Of a stretch of DNA of 9,973 nucleotides, positions 1-5,572 are shown piece by piece. The notes beneath the pieces are model-generated. The model was not told the DNA's origin. It saw only the letters and a program-made list of their open reading frames with translations, and ran no database searches. This DNA is from Devosia sp. (GTDB lineage: Bacteria > Pseudomonadota > Alphaproteobacteria > Rhizobiales > Devosiaceae), in NCBI GenBank assembly GCA_011322005.1, contig DROE01000128.1:1-9973 (forward strand). The letters are read 5' to 3'. Position numbers and translations under genes: made by a program. The first letter of the stretch is position 1, and the number at the start of each line of letters is the position of its first letter.

Positions 1-432
1 GCAGAAATCGAAGAGGCGCTTGGTGCGACCTTCTGGCCCTCGCTTGAGGAAATGCTGGCCCATGTGGACATCGTTTCGGTGCACACACCGCACACAAAGG
101 AAAGTTTCAATCTGCTCGACGCCAGGCGGCTCAGCCTGATGAAGGAGGGGGCTTTTGTCGTCAACGTCTCGCGACGCGAACTGGTGGACGAAGAGGCGCT
201 GGTGGCATTGATTGAAAGCTCTCACCTTTCCGGCGCGGGGTTGGATGTTTTTTCTCATAGCGAGGGCATCAACCCGGCACTGTTGAAACTGGCGCGGGAG
301 CACCGCGTGGTTTTAACCCCGCACATGGCCTCTTCAACGCTGGAGGGGCGTATTGAAATGGGGGAGACGGTTATCCTGAACATCAAACTGTTCATGGACG
401 GCCACAACCCGCCGCACCGGGTTTTGCTTTGA
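1..432 (+). CDS. D-2-hydroxyacid dehydrogenase, C-terminal part (5' end outside window)
   Basis: Frame 1 is open from the first base to a TGA at 430-432, giving 143 residues with the N-terminus cut off by the window edge. The family reduces or oxidises 2-hydroxy/2-keto acids with NAD(P)H. Visible elements are the end of the Rossmann domain (VDIVSVHTPHT, fragment residues 22-32), the conserved NxSR block (N55-R58, R58 being the usual catalytic Arg), GAGLDVF (78-84) and LTPHMASST (105-113, H108 the usual catalytic His). The tail, with EMGE and DGHNPPHRVL, resembles glyoxylate/hydroxypyruvate reductase-like proteins of Rhizobiales. Oddities: the Gly after the catalytic Arg is Arg59, and the position where relatives carry the catalytic Glu reads S87-E88-G89 instead of E-P. 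Exact substrate cannot be inferred. The gene converges on pnp and is unrelated to the minus-strand cluster. Confidence 0.85.
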   Translation, partial: AEIEEALGATFWPSLEEMLAHVDIVSVHTPHTKESFNLLDARRLSLMKEGAFVVNVSRRELVDEEALVALIESSHLSGAGLDVFSHSEGINPALLKLAREHRVVLTPHMASSTLEGRIEMGETVILNIKLFMDGHNPPHRVLL

Positions 433-470
433 GGCGTCTTTTGCCAAATCCCTCGGCAAAGGCCCTTCAT

Positions 471-507
471 CAACTCATTTGAGCAAGCTGGTCACTCCGG
501 TGAGTTG
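471..507. repeat. Inverted repeat with alternative small hairpins
   Basis: CAACTCA (471-477) is perfectly complementary to TGAGTTG (501-507). The 23-nt interval contains a second hairpin, TCAC (492-495) with GTGA (500-503), which would compete with the outer stem. CTCATTTGAG (474-483) is itself a palindrome with a 2-nt centre. This could be an RNA structure in the 3' region of the dehydrogenase transcript, a protein-binding site, or chance. No T-run follows. Confidence 0.3.
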
Positions 508-552
508 TGCACCCAAACAAGCGACGTGGTAACGGGTGCAGGGAGGATGAGA

Positions 553-660
553 ATGGATTTGCACCTCACGAGTGATCCCGTCCCGGGCCTGCAATTGCTT
601 CAAGAACAGGGGCAACGCGCGGCCGGAAACCCGGGGCAGCGCCTGAAGCGGCGGGCATGA
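553..660 (+). CDS. Possible mini-ORF, 35 aa, unrecognised
   Basis: A good Shine-Dalgarno, GGGAGG (541-546), stands six bases before ATG 553, which opens a frame of 35 residues; an in-frame ATG at 547 would give 37. The peptide starts MDLHLTSDPVPG and ends QRLKRRA with a basic tail. It matches no family I recognise. The stop overlaps the next mini-ORF as ATGA (657-660), a typical translational-coupling arrangement. It could be a small protein, a leader peptide or the 5' remnant of a frameshifted gene. The evidence is only the ribosome binding site and the overlap. Confidence 0.25.
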   Translation: MDLHLTSDPVPGLQLLQEQGQRAAGNPGQRLKRRA

Positions 661-770
661 AATTCGACGGAGACACCATCACGGTTGAATACATGGTCAA
701 AACCGCAAGTTTCTTTGACCCGGGCTGCAACGCGCTGATGCGGGCGAAGGACTTGAGCGGACATGACTAA
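657..770 (+). pseudogene. Possible small ORF or C-terminal gene remnant, 37 aa
   Basis: ATG 657 opens a 37-residue frame ending with TAA at 768-770. It begins MKFDGDTITVEYMV, reads like an alternating beta strand from a folded protein, and ends MRAKDLSGHD. This looks more like the tail of a normal enzyme than random translation, but I cannot name the family. The start overlaps the stop of the preceding mini-ORF by 4 nt. The same frame is open back to a TGA at 573-575, but the residues between there and M657 look incoherent. That would fit a degraded gene with at least one frameshift. The pnp terminator lies 12 nt downstream and could also serve this strand. Confidence 0.25.
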
Positions 771-781
771 GCGAACAAATG

Positions 782-803
782 AAGCCCCGCCAAGGCGAGG
801 CTT
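782..803 (-). terminator. Intrinsic terminator after pnp, probably bidirectional
   Basis: Left arm 782-791 and right arm 794-803 form a 10-bp stem. In the minus-strand (pnp) RNA the only irregularity is a U-G wobble at 798/787. The innermost pair would open to a CAAG/CUUG-type tetraloop. The pnp-side tail is moderately U-rich (TTCATTTGTT on the minus strand). On the plus strand the 798/787 pair becomes an A-C mismatch, but the tail (CTTTTCTGTTTG) is better, so it may also stop plus-strand transcripts. It lies 27 nt beyond the pnp stop, at the meeting point of convergent transcription. Confidence 0.7.
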
Positions 804-830
804 TTCTGTTTGTCACGGCAAATTTTGCAA

Positions 831-2933
831 TCAGTCGTTGCCGATTTCTTCGCCGCTGTCCTGATCGACCACTTTCATCGACAGGCGCACCTTGCCCCGG
901 TCGTCAAAACCAAGCAGCTTGACCCAGACCTTGTCGCCCTCCTTGACCACGTCGGTAGTTTTTTCAACGCGGCTCGGGGTGAGCTGGGAGATATGGACCA
1001 GACCGTCCTTGGGGCCGAAGAAGTTGACGAAGGCGCCAAAATCAACGGTCTTGACCACTGTGCCCTGATAGATTTCACCGGCTTCTGGTTCGTCGGTGAT
1101 GGATTTGATCCACTTGATGGCCGCTTCGATGGACGCGCCATCCGCGGAAGCAATCTTGATGGTACCATCGTCGTCAATATTGACCTTGGCGCCGGTTTTT
1201 TCAACGATTTCGCGGATGACCTTGCCACCGGTTCCGATAACTTCGCGGATTTTGTCGGTGGGAATTTGCAGGGTCTCGATGCGGGGGGCAAACTCGCCCA
1301 CCTCGTCGCGAGCCGTATCAAGCGCCTTGGCCATTTCGCCAAGAATATGCTCACGTCCGTCTTTGGCCTGTTCAAGGGCGGTTTGCATGATCTCTTCGGT
1401 GATACCGGCGATCTTGATGTCCATCTGCAAGGAAGTGATGCCATCCTTGGTGCCTGCGACCTTGAAATCCATGTCGCCGAGGTGATCCTCGTCGCCCAGA
1501 ATATCGGAGAGTACTGCGAATTCCTCGCCCTCAAGAATGAGACCCATGGCAATACCGGCGACGGCCTTCTTCATGGGTACGCCAGCGTCCATAAGGGCCA
1601 GTGAAGCGCCACAGACCGAAGCCATGGAAGAGGAACCGTTGCTCTCGGTAATCTCGGAAACCACGCGCACCGTATAAGGGAACTCCTCAACCGAGGGGCG
1701 CACCGGATTGATGGCGCGCCAGGCCAGCTTGCCATGACCCACTTCGCGCCGCGAGGTAAAACCGGTGCGGCCCGCTTCGCCCACCGAATAAGGGGGGAAG
1801 TTGTAATGGAGCATGAAATTCTGCTTTGTGGTGCCCTCAAGGCTGTCGACGAACTGCTCGTCTTCACCGGTGCCAAGGGTTGCCACCACCAGCGCCTGGG
1901 TTTCGCCGCGGGTAAAGACCGCCGAGCCATGGGTGCGGGGCAGAATGCCCGCTTCGGCAACGATGGGGCGCACGGTTGCCAGATCGCGTCCGTCGATGCG
2001 CTTTTTGGTGTCAATGACCGAGCGGCGCACGATGCGAGATTGCAGGGTCTTGAAAACGGTTGATATCTGCTCGGACGACCAGTCGCTTTCCTCCAGAGCC
2101 TCAATGGCCTTGGCCTTGACTGTATCCACAGCGGCATAACGCTCCTGCTTGTCGGTGTTTTTGTAGGCGGCGCGAAGATCCTCTTCGACTATGGCGAGCA
2201 TTTCCCCTTCAAGGGCGGAAAGGTCTTCGGCCTCAAACTCGCGGGGTTCCTTTGCCGCCATTTCAGCCAATTTGATTATGGCCTCAATGACCTTGCCGGA
2301 CTGTTCGTGACCGAACATGACCGCGCCGAGCATGACCTCCTCACTCAGTTCCCTGGCTTCACTCTCAACCATGAGCACGGCGTCTTTCGTTCCGGCCATG
2401 ACCAGATCGAGCTGGCTGTCGTCGCGCTGGTCAATGGGCGTGTTGAGCACATATTCGCCATCGATATAGCCGACGCGAGCAGCGCCGATGGGTCCCATGA
2501 AGGGCACACCGGAAATGGTCAGCGCGGCGGAAGCGGCGACAAGAGCCAAAATGTCGGGCTGGTTTTCCATATCATGCTGGAGCACGGTAACGATAACCTG
2601 GGTTTCGTTCTTGTAGCCTTTTGGAAACAGCGGGCGGATTGGCCGGTCGATGAGGCGGCAAATCAGGGTTTCGGCTTCGGAGGGGCGCCCCTCGCGCTTG
2701 AAATATCCACCGGGGATCTTGCCCGCGGCATAGAATTTTTCCTGATAATTTACGGTCAGGGGGAAGAAATCTATCCCCTGTTTTGGTGTGTGTGAGCTGA
2801 CAACAGTGGCCAGAACAACGGTTTCGCCAAGCGTCGCCAAAACGGCGCCGTGGGCCTGGCGGGCAATTTTGCCCGTTTCAAGGGTCAGCTTCCGGCCGCC
2901 CCAGTTCAGTTCGACTTTGTGATGATCAAACAT
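831..2933 (-). CDS. pnp: Polyribonucleotide nucleotidyltransferase (PNPase)
   Basis: This encodes a 700-aa 3'-5' phosphorolytic exoribonuclease, a trimer and core RNA-decay enzyme, usually about 700-715 aa. It has two RNase PH-like domains joined by a helical region, then KH and S1 RNA-binding domains. YFKREGRPSE (77-86) is the RNA-contacting loop corresponding to E. coli FFRR. GDEDHLGDMD (480-489) carries Asp481 and Asp487, matching the metal/catalytic Asp486 and Asp492 of E. coli. The KH GxxG is G567-T-G-G570, and S1 starts near residue 619. I chose ATG 2933 because MFDHHKVELNWGG is the normal alphaproteobacterial N-terminus. The frame runs upstream to 3002, but those 23 residues look non-coding. 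The Shine-Dalgarno is weak (GGAAAAG). A candidate promoter and a leader hairpin lie upstream, so pnp may be transcribed separately from rpsO. Confidence 0.98.
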   Translation of the reverse strand: MFDHHKVELNWGGRKLTLETGKIARQAHGAVLATLGETVVLATVVSSHTPKQGIDFFPLTVNYQEKFYAAGKIPGGYFKREGRPSEAETLICRLIDRPIRPLFPKGYKNETQVIVTVLQHDMENQPDILALVAASAALTISGVPFMGPIGAARVGYIDGEYVLNTPIDQRDDSQLDLVMAGTKDAVLMVESEARELSEEVMLGAVMFGHEQSGKVIEAIIKLAEMAAKEPREFEAEDLSALEGEMLAIVEEDLRAAYKNTDKQERYAAVDTVKAKAIEALEESDWSSEQISTVFKTLQSRIVRRSVIDTKKRIDGRDLATVRPIVAEAGILPRTHGSAVFTRGETQALVVATLGTGEDEQFVDSLEGTTKQNFMLHYNFPPYSVGEAGRTGFTSRREVGHGKLAWRAINPVRPSVEEFPYTVRVVSEITESNGSSSMASVCGASLALMDAGVPMKKAVAGIAMGLILEGEEFAVLSDILGDEDHLGDMDFKVAGTKDGITSLQMDIKIAGITEEIMQTALEQAKDGREHILGEMAKALDTARDEVGEFAPRIETLQIPTDKIREVIGTGGKVIREIVEKTGAKVNIDDDGTIKIASADGASIEAAIKWIKSITDEPEAGEIYQGTVVKTVDFGAFVNFFGPKDGLVHISQLTPSRVEKTTDVVKEGDKVWVKLLGFDDRGKVRLSMKVVDQDSGEEIGND

Positions 2934-2964
2934 ATTGTTTTTCTTTTCCATTCGTTCATTGAAC

Positions 2965-2990
2965 AGGTCTCCCGAAAGAGCGTTTGACCT
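2965..2990 (-). other. pnp 5' leader hairpin
   Basis: In the minus-strand RNA, AGGUC (2990-2986) can pair with GACCU (2969-2965), closing a 16-nt loop. An alternative hairpin pairs GACC (3000-2997) with GGUC (2989-2986). The two share the 2986-2989 segment and are mutually exclusive. Both lie between the predicted transcription start near 3002 and the pnp start codon. In E. coli a hairpin in the pnp leader is cut by RNase III and mediates PNPase autoregulation. An equivalent role here is inference from position only; the stems are short. Confidence 0.35.
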
Positions 2991-3008
2991 ATTCCTGGTC
3001 AAAATCGC

Positions 3009-3038
3009 ATTATATTCTCGGTGGAGGTTCCGTGTTCA
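3009..3038 (-). promoter_or_regulatory. Candidate sigma-70 type promoter for pnp
   Basis: On the minus strand a perfect -10 hexamer TATAAT (3014-3009) lies 18 bases downstream of TGAACA (3038-3033), which matches 4 of 6 positions of the -35 consensus. The predicted start near 3002 gives a leader of about 70 nt before ATG 2933. The position, in the 298-nt gap after rpsO, is where E. coli also has a separate pnp promoter. No experimental support is available from sequence. Confidence 0.5.
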
Positions 3039-3183
3039 TGTCCTGCGCCGACCCTCGCGCCCCATGCGCAAAGAACAACCATTGCAGGCTTTTCTGGTTT
3101 GTCCGGTTTTTCCAAAAGCGGACTTTTCGCCCGGTACCCGAGATGGTTTTTTCTTCTGGATAGAATCCGCAATTTTCTGGACA

Positions 3184-3210
3184 GGCGCGGGCTCAATAGT
3201 TCTCCGCGCC
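3184..3210 (-). other. GC-rich stem-loop downstream of rpsO
   Basis: A perfect 7-bp inverted repeat, GGCGCGG (3184-3190) with CCGCGCC (3204-3210), encloses a 13-nt loop 21 nt after the rpsO stop. No T-run follows on the minus strand, so it is not a classical intrinsic terminator. It may be a processing or stabilising structure at the 3' end of rpsO mRNA. The 8-mer GCGCCGGT occurs twice nearby (3206-3213 and 3224-3231), which offers alternative pairing. Confidence 0.4.
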
Positions 3211-3231
3211 GGTCCGATGTTGAGCGCCGGT

Positions 3232-3501
3232 CTAGCGGCGCAGACCGAGCCGTTCAATCAGGCTCTTGTAACGTCGTTCATCCTTACGCCTGACATAATC
3301 AAGCAGACGACGCCGCTGGGAAACCATTTTCAACAGACCGCGGCGGGAATGATTGTCCTTGCCATGGGCCTTGAAATGCTCGGTGAGGTTTACGATGCGC
3401 TCGGTAAGAATGGCGACTTGGACCTCGGGAGACCCGGTGTCGGCATCTTTAACGGCGTATTCCTTGATGAGTTCGCTTTTGCGCTCAGGTGTAATCGACA
3501 T
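3232..3501 (-). CDS. rpsO: 30S ribosomal protein S15
   Basis: The product is 89 aa, the standard length of S15. It binds the central domain of 16S rRNA early in 30S assembly and helps form an intersubunit bridge. The sequence is canonical throughout: TGSPEVQVAILTERI in the N-terminal helices, HGKDNHSRRGLL in the conserved loop, and RRRLLDYVRRKD in the rRNA-binding helix. I chose ATG 3501 over the in-frame TTG at 3504 because it gives the family N-terminus MSITPERK and has AAGGA seven bases upstream. It sits between truB (165-nt gap) and pnp (298-nt gap), the usual bacterial truB-rpsO-pnp order. In several bacteria S15 represses its own mRNA through the leader; I could not assign such a structure here. 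Confidence 0.98.
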   Translation of the reverse strand: MSITPERKSELIKEYAVKDADTGSPEVQVAILTERIVNLTEHFKAHGKDNHSRRGLLKMVSQRRRLLDYVRRKDERRYKSLIERLGLRR

Positions 3502-3602
3502 CAAAAGTTCCTTTCAATTTCAAGGGATTATCGTCGCCCGCGTCCGGGATGCCGTCCAGTCCGGGGCCAAAGTCGCTTGCATTTTATGATGAAGCTGGCG
3601 CC

Positions 3603-3631
3603 CCTATAGGGCAAAACGGCCTCAAATGCAA
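3603..3631 (-). promoter_or_regulatory. Weak candidate promoter for rpsO
   Basis: In the 165-nt truB-rpsO gap the minus strand has TTGCAT (3631-3626), 17 bases from TATAGG (3608-3603). These match the -35 and -10 consensus at 3 and 4 of 6 positions. The -10 lies inside a perfect palindrome, CCCTATAGGG (3602-3611), which could instead be an RNA hairpin or an operator. An rpsO promoter at this place is known in E. coli, but the match here is poor. Confidence 0.25.
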
Positions 3632-3666
3632 AGCAAATTGGCAGGGACCCCATTTTTGAGAAAAAT

Positions 3667-4581
3667 TCAGTGGGGCAATATAACCCGCGTGGGGGCAAAC
3701 TGACCCTTGTCCACATATCCGATGGCGACGGCCTTGCCCTTGTGGCTGACCCAGGCATCCGCAAGCTCGACCGGGGAATTTGCGCCGGTCAGAAGAATGG
3801 CATTGCCAAAGCGGATTGTTGTGACCTGTCTTGCGTCGATGGGTATTTCGGGAACATCCGCCAACCCGGCAGCCACAGGCAGCAGCATGGCATCGCGCTG
3901 TTCGGGGGAGGCGGTTTCGAACTCCTCAAGGGTGACGGCATTTTTGTCGGAAAAAACGCCGACGCGGGCACGGTGGAGCGCACCGATATGCCCCCTGGTG
4001 CCAAGTTTTTGTGCCAGGTCGCGGGCCAGTGCCCGGATATAGGTGCCCTTGGCGCATTCAACCTCAAAACGCGAGCTTTGCTCATCGTGGGAGACGAGTT
4101 CAAAGCGGTCGATAAAAACCTGACGCGGCGGCACACTGACCTGTCCGCCGGCGCGGGCCAGGTCATAGGCGCGCTGCCCATTGATTTTGATGGCGGAAAA
4201 AGCGGGGGGGATTTGCGTCAATTCCCCGTGAAAAGCGCCCAGAGCAGCCTCAACGTCTTCTGCGTGGGGTCGCACATCAGAGGTTTCAAGGGTTTCTCCC
4301 TCGTCATCGTCGGTGGTGGTTGAACGGCCCCAGACAAGGCTGAACCGATAGACTTTCGCCCCGTCCTGCACGAAGGGCACGGTTTTTGTGGCCTCACCAA
4401 TGGCGATGGGCAGAATGCCGGTGGCCAGCGGGTCCAGCGTTCCGGCATGTCCGGCTTTTTTGGCACTCAAAAGCCAGCGCACTTTGCCCACGGCTTCGGT
4501 TGAACCCACATCATAGGGTTTGTTGAGCACCAGCCAGCCGGAAATGTCGCGTTTGGGGCGTTTCTTTTGAGCAGATTTCAT
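3667..4581 (-). CDS. truB: tRNA pseudouridine(55) synthase TruB
   Basis: The product is 304 aa, normal for the family. It isomerises U55 to pseudouridine in the T-loop of tRNAs. The N-terminal WLVLNKP (16-22) is followed by the catalytic motif GHAGTLDPLATG (44-55), with Asp50 the nucleophile (E. coli Asp48). Next come KVYRF (76-80, active-site Tyr78), IPPAFSAIKINGQRAY (124-139) and GTYIR (179-183), all standard TruB motifs, and then a C-terminal TruB/PUA-like segment ending RVILPH. ATG 4581 lies 20 nt after the stop of the upstream 170-aa gene and has no strong Shine-Dalgarno, so translation probably depends on coupling or re-initiation. In most relatives truB follows rbfA directly; here one gene lies between them. 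Confidence 0.97.
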   Translation of the reverse strand: MKSAQKKRPKRDISGWLVLNKPYDVGSTEAVGKVRWLLSAKKAGHAGTLDPLATGILPIAIGEATKTVPFVQDGAKVYRFSLVWGRSTTTDDDEGETLETSDVRPHAEDVEAALGAFHGELTQIPPAFSAIKINGQRAYDLARAGGQVSVPPRQVFIDRFELVSHDEQSSRFEVECAKGTYIRALARDLAQKLGTRGHIGALHRARVGVFSDKNAVTLEEFETASPEQRDAMLLPVAAGLADVPEIPIDARQVTTIRFGNAILLTGANSPVELADAWVSHKGKAVAIGYVDKGQFAPTRVILPH

Positions 4582-4601
4582 TGGTTTTACAGCTTGCCGA
4601 G

Positions 4602-5114
4602 CTAGAGTTTGCCGAATGCAACGCCGCGCCAGCTCCAGCCGCTGGCCAGCACTGTTTCGCGCAAGGGGTTTTTCAGCTCGGCGGAGTTGAAACGGTAATT
4701 ATAGACCTGACCGGGTTTGAATTCTTCGGTAAAAGCGTAGGCAGTGCCGAACGATATTTCGGACTTCTGGCCGCGAAAGCCCGAAACCTCAAGAGAAAGC
4801 GATGGCACACCGGCGCGCCATTCTATGGTATATTCTTCGTCGACCGCCCTCACCTCACGCTTGTCCTCGTCCAGACGCATCTTGATGACAAAGGTCTTTT
4901 TCAGACCGGCCTTGGCGAATATCTCATACCATTTGGCATCAACAATTTTCCACTCGGCCACAAGGTCAACGCCGGGGTCTTCGGAGGGAAAAATCCTGAA
5001 AGGGGCGCTGTCGCGATTAATCGCAAGGATAGCTTCTATGAGCGCCTGAGGTGAAACCGCGGCAACCCCGGCTTTGGGTTTTTTGGTGCCGGTCAGAAAA
5101 TCAAACAGTCCCAT
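4602..5114 (-). CDS. Conserved-looking hypothetical protein, 170 aa, between rbfA and truB
   Basis: I do not recognise a named family. The protein is 170 aa, probably soluble and cytoplasmic: no signal peptide or membrane segment is visible. It opens MGLFDFLTG, has a short lysine-rich linker, then a mixed alpha/beta body rich in aromatic residues. Notable stretches are LVAEWKIVDAKWYEIFAKAG and then FVIKMRLDEDKREVRAVDEE, both about mid-protein. C-terminal to these are IEWRAGVPSLSL, SGFRGQKSEISFG and the end GWSWRGVAFGKL. I recall similar uncharacterised proteins in Rhizobiales but cannot confirm this. Start ATG 5114 is chosen because GGAGG sits six bases upstream; the frame extends to 5228, but the added residues are the rbfA shadow. 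It overlaps the rbfA end by 14 nt and precedes truB by 20 nt, so it is co-transcribed and translationally coupled. That suggests, without proving, a job linked to translation or ribosome maturation. Confidence 0.85.
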   Translation of the reverse strand: MGLFDFLTGTKKPKAGVAAVSPQALIEAILAINRDSAPFRIFPSEDPGVDLVAEWKIVDAKWYEIFAKAGLKKTFVIKMRLDEDKREVRAVDEEYTIEWRAGVPSLSLEVSGFRGQKSEISFGTAYAFTEEFKPGQVYNYRFNSAELKNPLRETVLASGWSWRGVAFGKL

Positions 5115-5514
5115 CGTTTTCCTCCATGCCTGAGAGGTCCTGAGCAACCCTGTCCGAGCGCAGCAGAGCCTCGATGCGGTCGGCCTCGGCAAAGGTCTCG
5201 TCGACAAAAAACCTGAGCGAGGGCACATATTTCATTGACAGGCTTGGAGCAATGGAACCGCGGATAAACTTCTTGTTGCGGTTGAGAGCGTCAGCAATTT
5301 CATCAGCATTCTCACCGCCCAGCGGCATGACATAGGCGCTGGCCAGTTTCAGGTCCGGGGTCATGCGCACTTCGGGCACGGTAATGGTGATGCCGGCAAG
5401 CACCTCGTCCTGAATATCCCCGCGCACCAGAAAGGCGCTCAGGGCGTGGCGCACCAACTCACCAACACGCAACATGCGCTGGGAGGGGGTGGATGACTTG
5501 GATTTTCTGGTCAT
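5101..5514 (-). CDS. rbfA: 30S ribosome-binding factor RbfA
   Basis: The product is 137 aa, in the usual range. RbfA is a single KH-like domain protein that binds the immature 30S subunit, assists 16S rRNA 5'-end maturation and is needed for growth at low temperature in E. coli. Recognisable parts are QRMLRVGELVRHALSAFL (helix 1), ITVPEVRMTPDLKLASAYVMPLG (core strands), ADEIADALNRNKKFIR and the family-typical PSLRFFVDETFAEADRIEALL near the C-terminus. ATG 5514 gives the basic start MTRKSKSS; the frame extends to 5613, but those 33 residues overlap the infB end and look unlike RbfA. The Shine-Dalgarno (GGCAGG, about ten bases upstream) is modest. It follows infB after a 58-nt gap. Its last codons contain the GGAGG that serves the next gene. 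Confidence 0.97.
   Translation of the reverse strand: MTRKSKSSTPSQRMLRVGELVRHALSAFLVRGDIQDEVLAGITITVPEVRMTPDLKLASAYVMPLGGENADEIADALNRNKKFIRGSIAPSLSMKYVPSLRFFVDETFAEADRIEALLRSDRVAQDLSGMEENDGTV
5121..5125 (-). promoter_or_regulatory. Strong ribosome binding site fixing the start of the 170-aa gene
   Basis: GGAGG on the minus strand lies inside the last codons of rbfA, six bases before ATG 5114. It is the best Shine-Dalgarno of any gene in the cluster seen here, and it decides the start against the longer frame to 5228. Confidence 0.8.
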
Positions 5515-5528
5515 GAAAAACGGACCTG

Positions 5529-5545
5529 CCAAAAGTGTTTTTTGG
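5529..5545 (-). other. Stem-loop in the infB-rbfA gap
   Basis: CCAAAA (5529-5534) and TTTTGG (5540-5545) form a 6-bp stem with a 5-nt loop, 15 nt upstream of the rbfA ATG. The stem is AT-rich and no U-run follows, so it is not a terminator. It might affect rbfA translation or be an RNase site; it could also be chance. Confidence 0.25.
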
Positions 5546-5572
5546 AGCGTTCGAAAAACAGGGATCTGTTGC

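Larger units (their letters stand above)
433..781. other. Gene-poor stretch between the dehydrogenase and the pnp terminator
   Basis: About 350 bases separate the dehydrogenase stop from the pnp terminator, with no recognisable gene. A 6-bp hairpin (TTTGCC 440-445 with GGCAAA 455-460) lies just after the dehydrogenase stop but lacks a T-run, so it is at best a weak terminator. A second inverted repeat covers 471-507. Two mini-ORFs (553-660 and 657-770) are listed separately as doubtful. The stretch may be the remains of a decayed gene. Confidence 0.5.

Noticed and set aside
440..460. Hairpin after the dehydrogenase stop as intrinsic terminator
   Set aside because: The stem is only 6 bp with a 9-nt loop and no following T-run; the better terminator is at 782-803.
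810..1604. Long plus-strand open frame (264 codons) antisense to pnp
   Set aside because: It mirrors the pnp coding strand; the translation has no family likeness, and the minus-strand PNPase KH/S1 domains are unambiguous. Long antisense frames are expected from the codon bias.
2934..3002. 23-residue N-terminal extension of PNPase
   Set aside because: The family starts at MFDHHK-type sequence; the extension overlaps the predicted leader hairpins and starts at the predicted transcription start.
2935..3609. Plus-strand open frame covering the rpsO-pnp gap and antisense of rpsO
   Set aside because: Half of it is the exact antisense of S15 and the rest is the non-coding gap; the translation has no recognisable domain.
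3528..3764. Minus-strand 78-codon frame in the truB-rpsO gap
   Set aside because: It begins inside truB out of frame and has no ribosome binding site or family likeness.
5115..5228. 38-residue extension of the 170-aa gene into rbfA
   Set aside because: It is an out-of-frame shadow of rbfA, and the strong GGAGG at 5121-5125 fixes ATG 5114.
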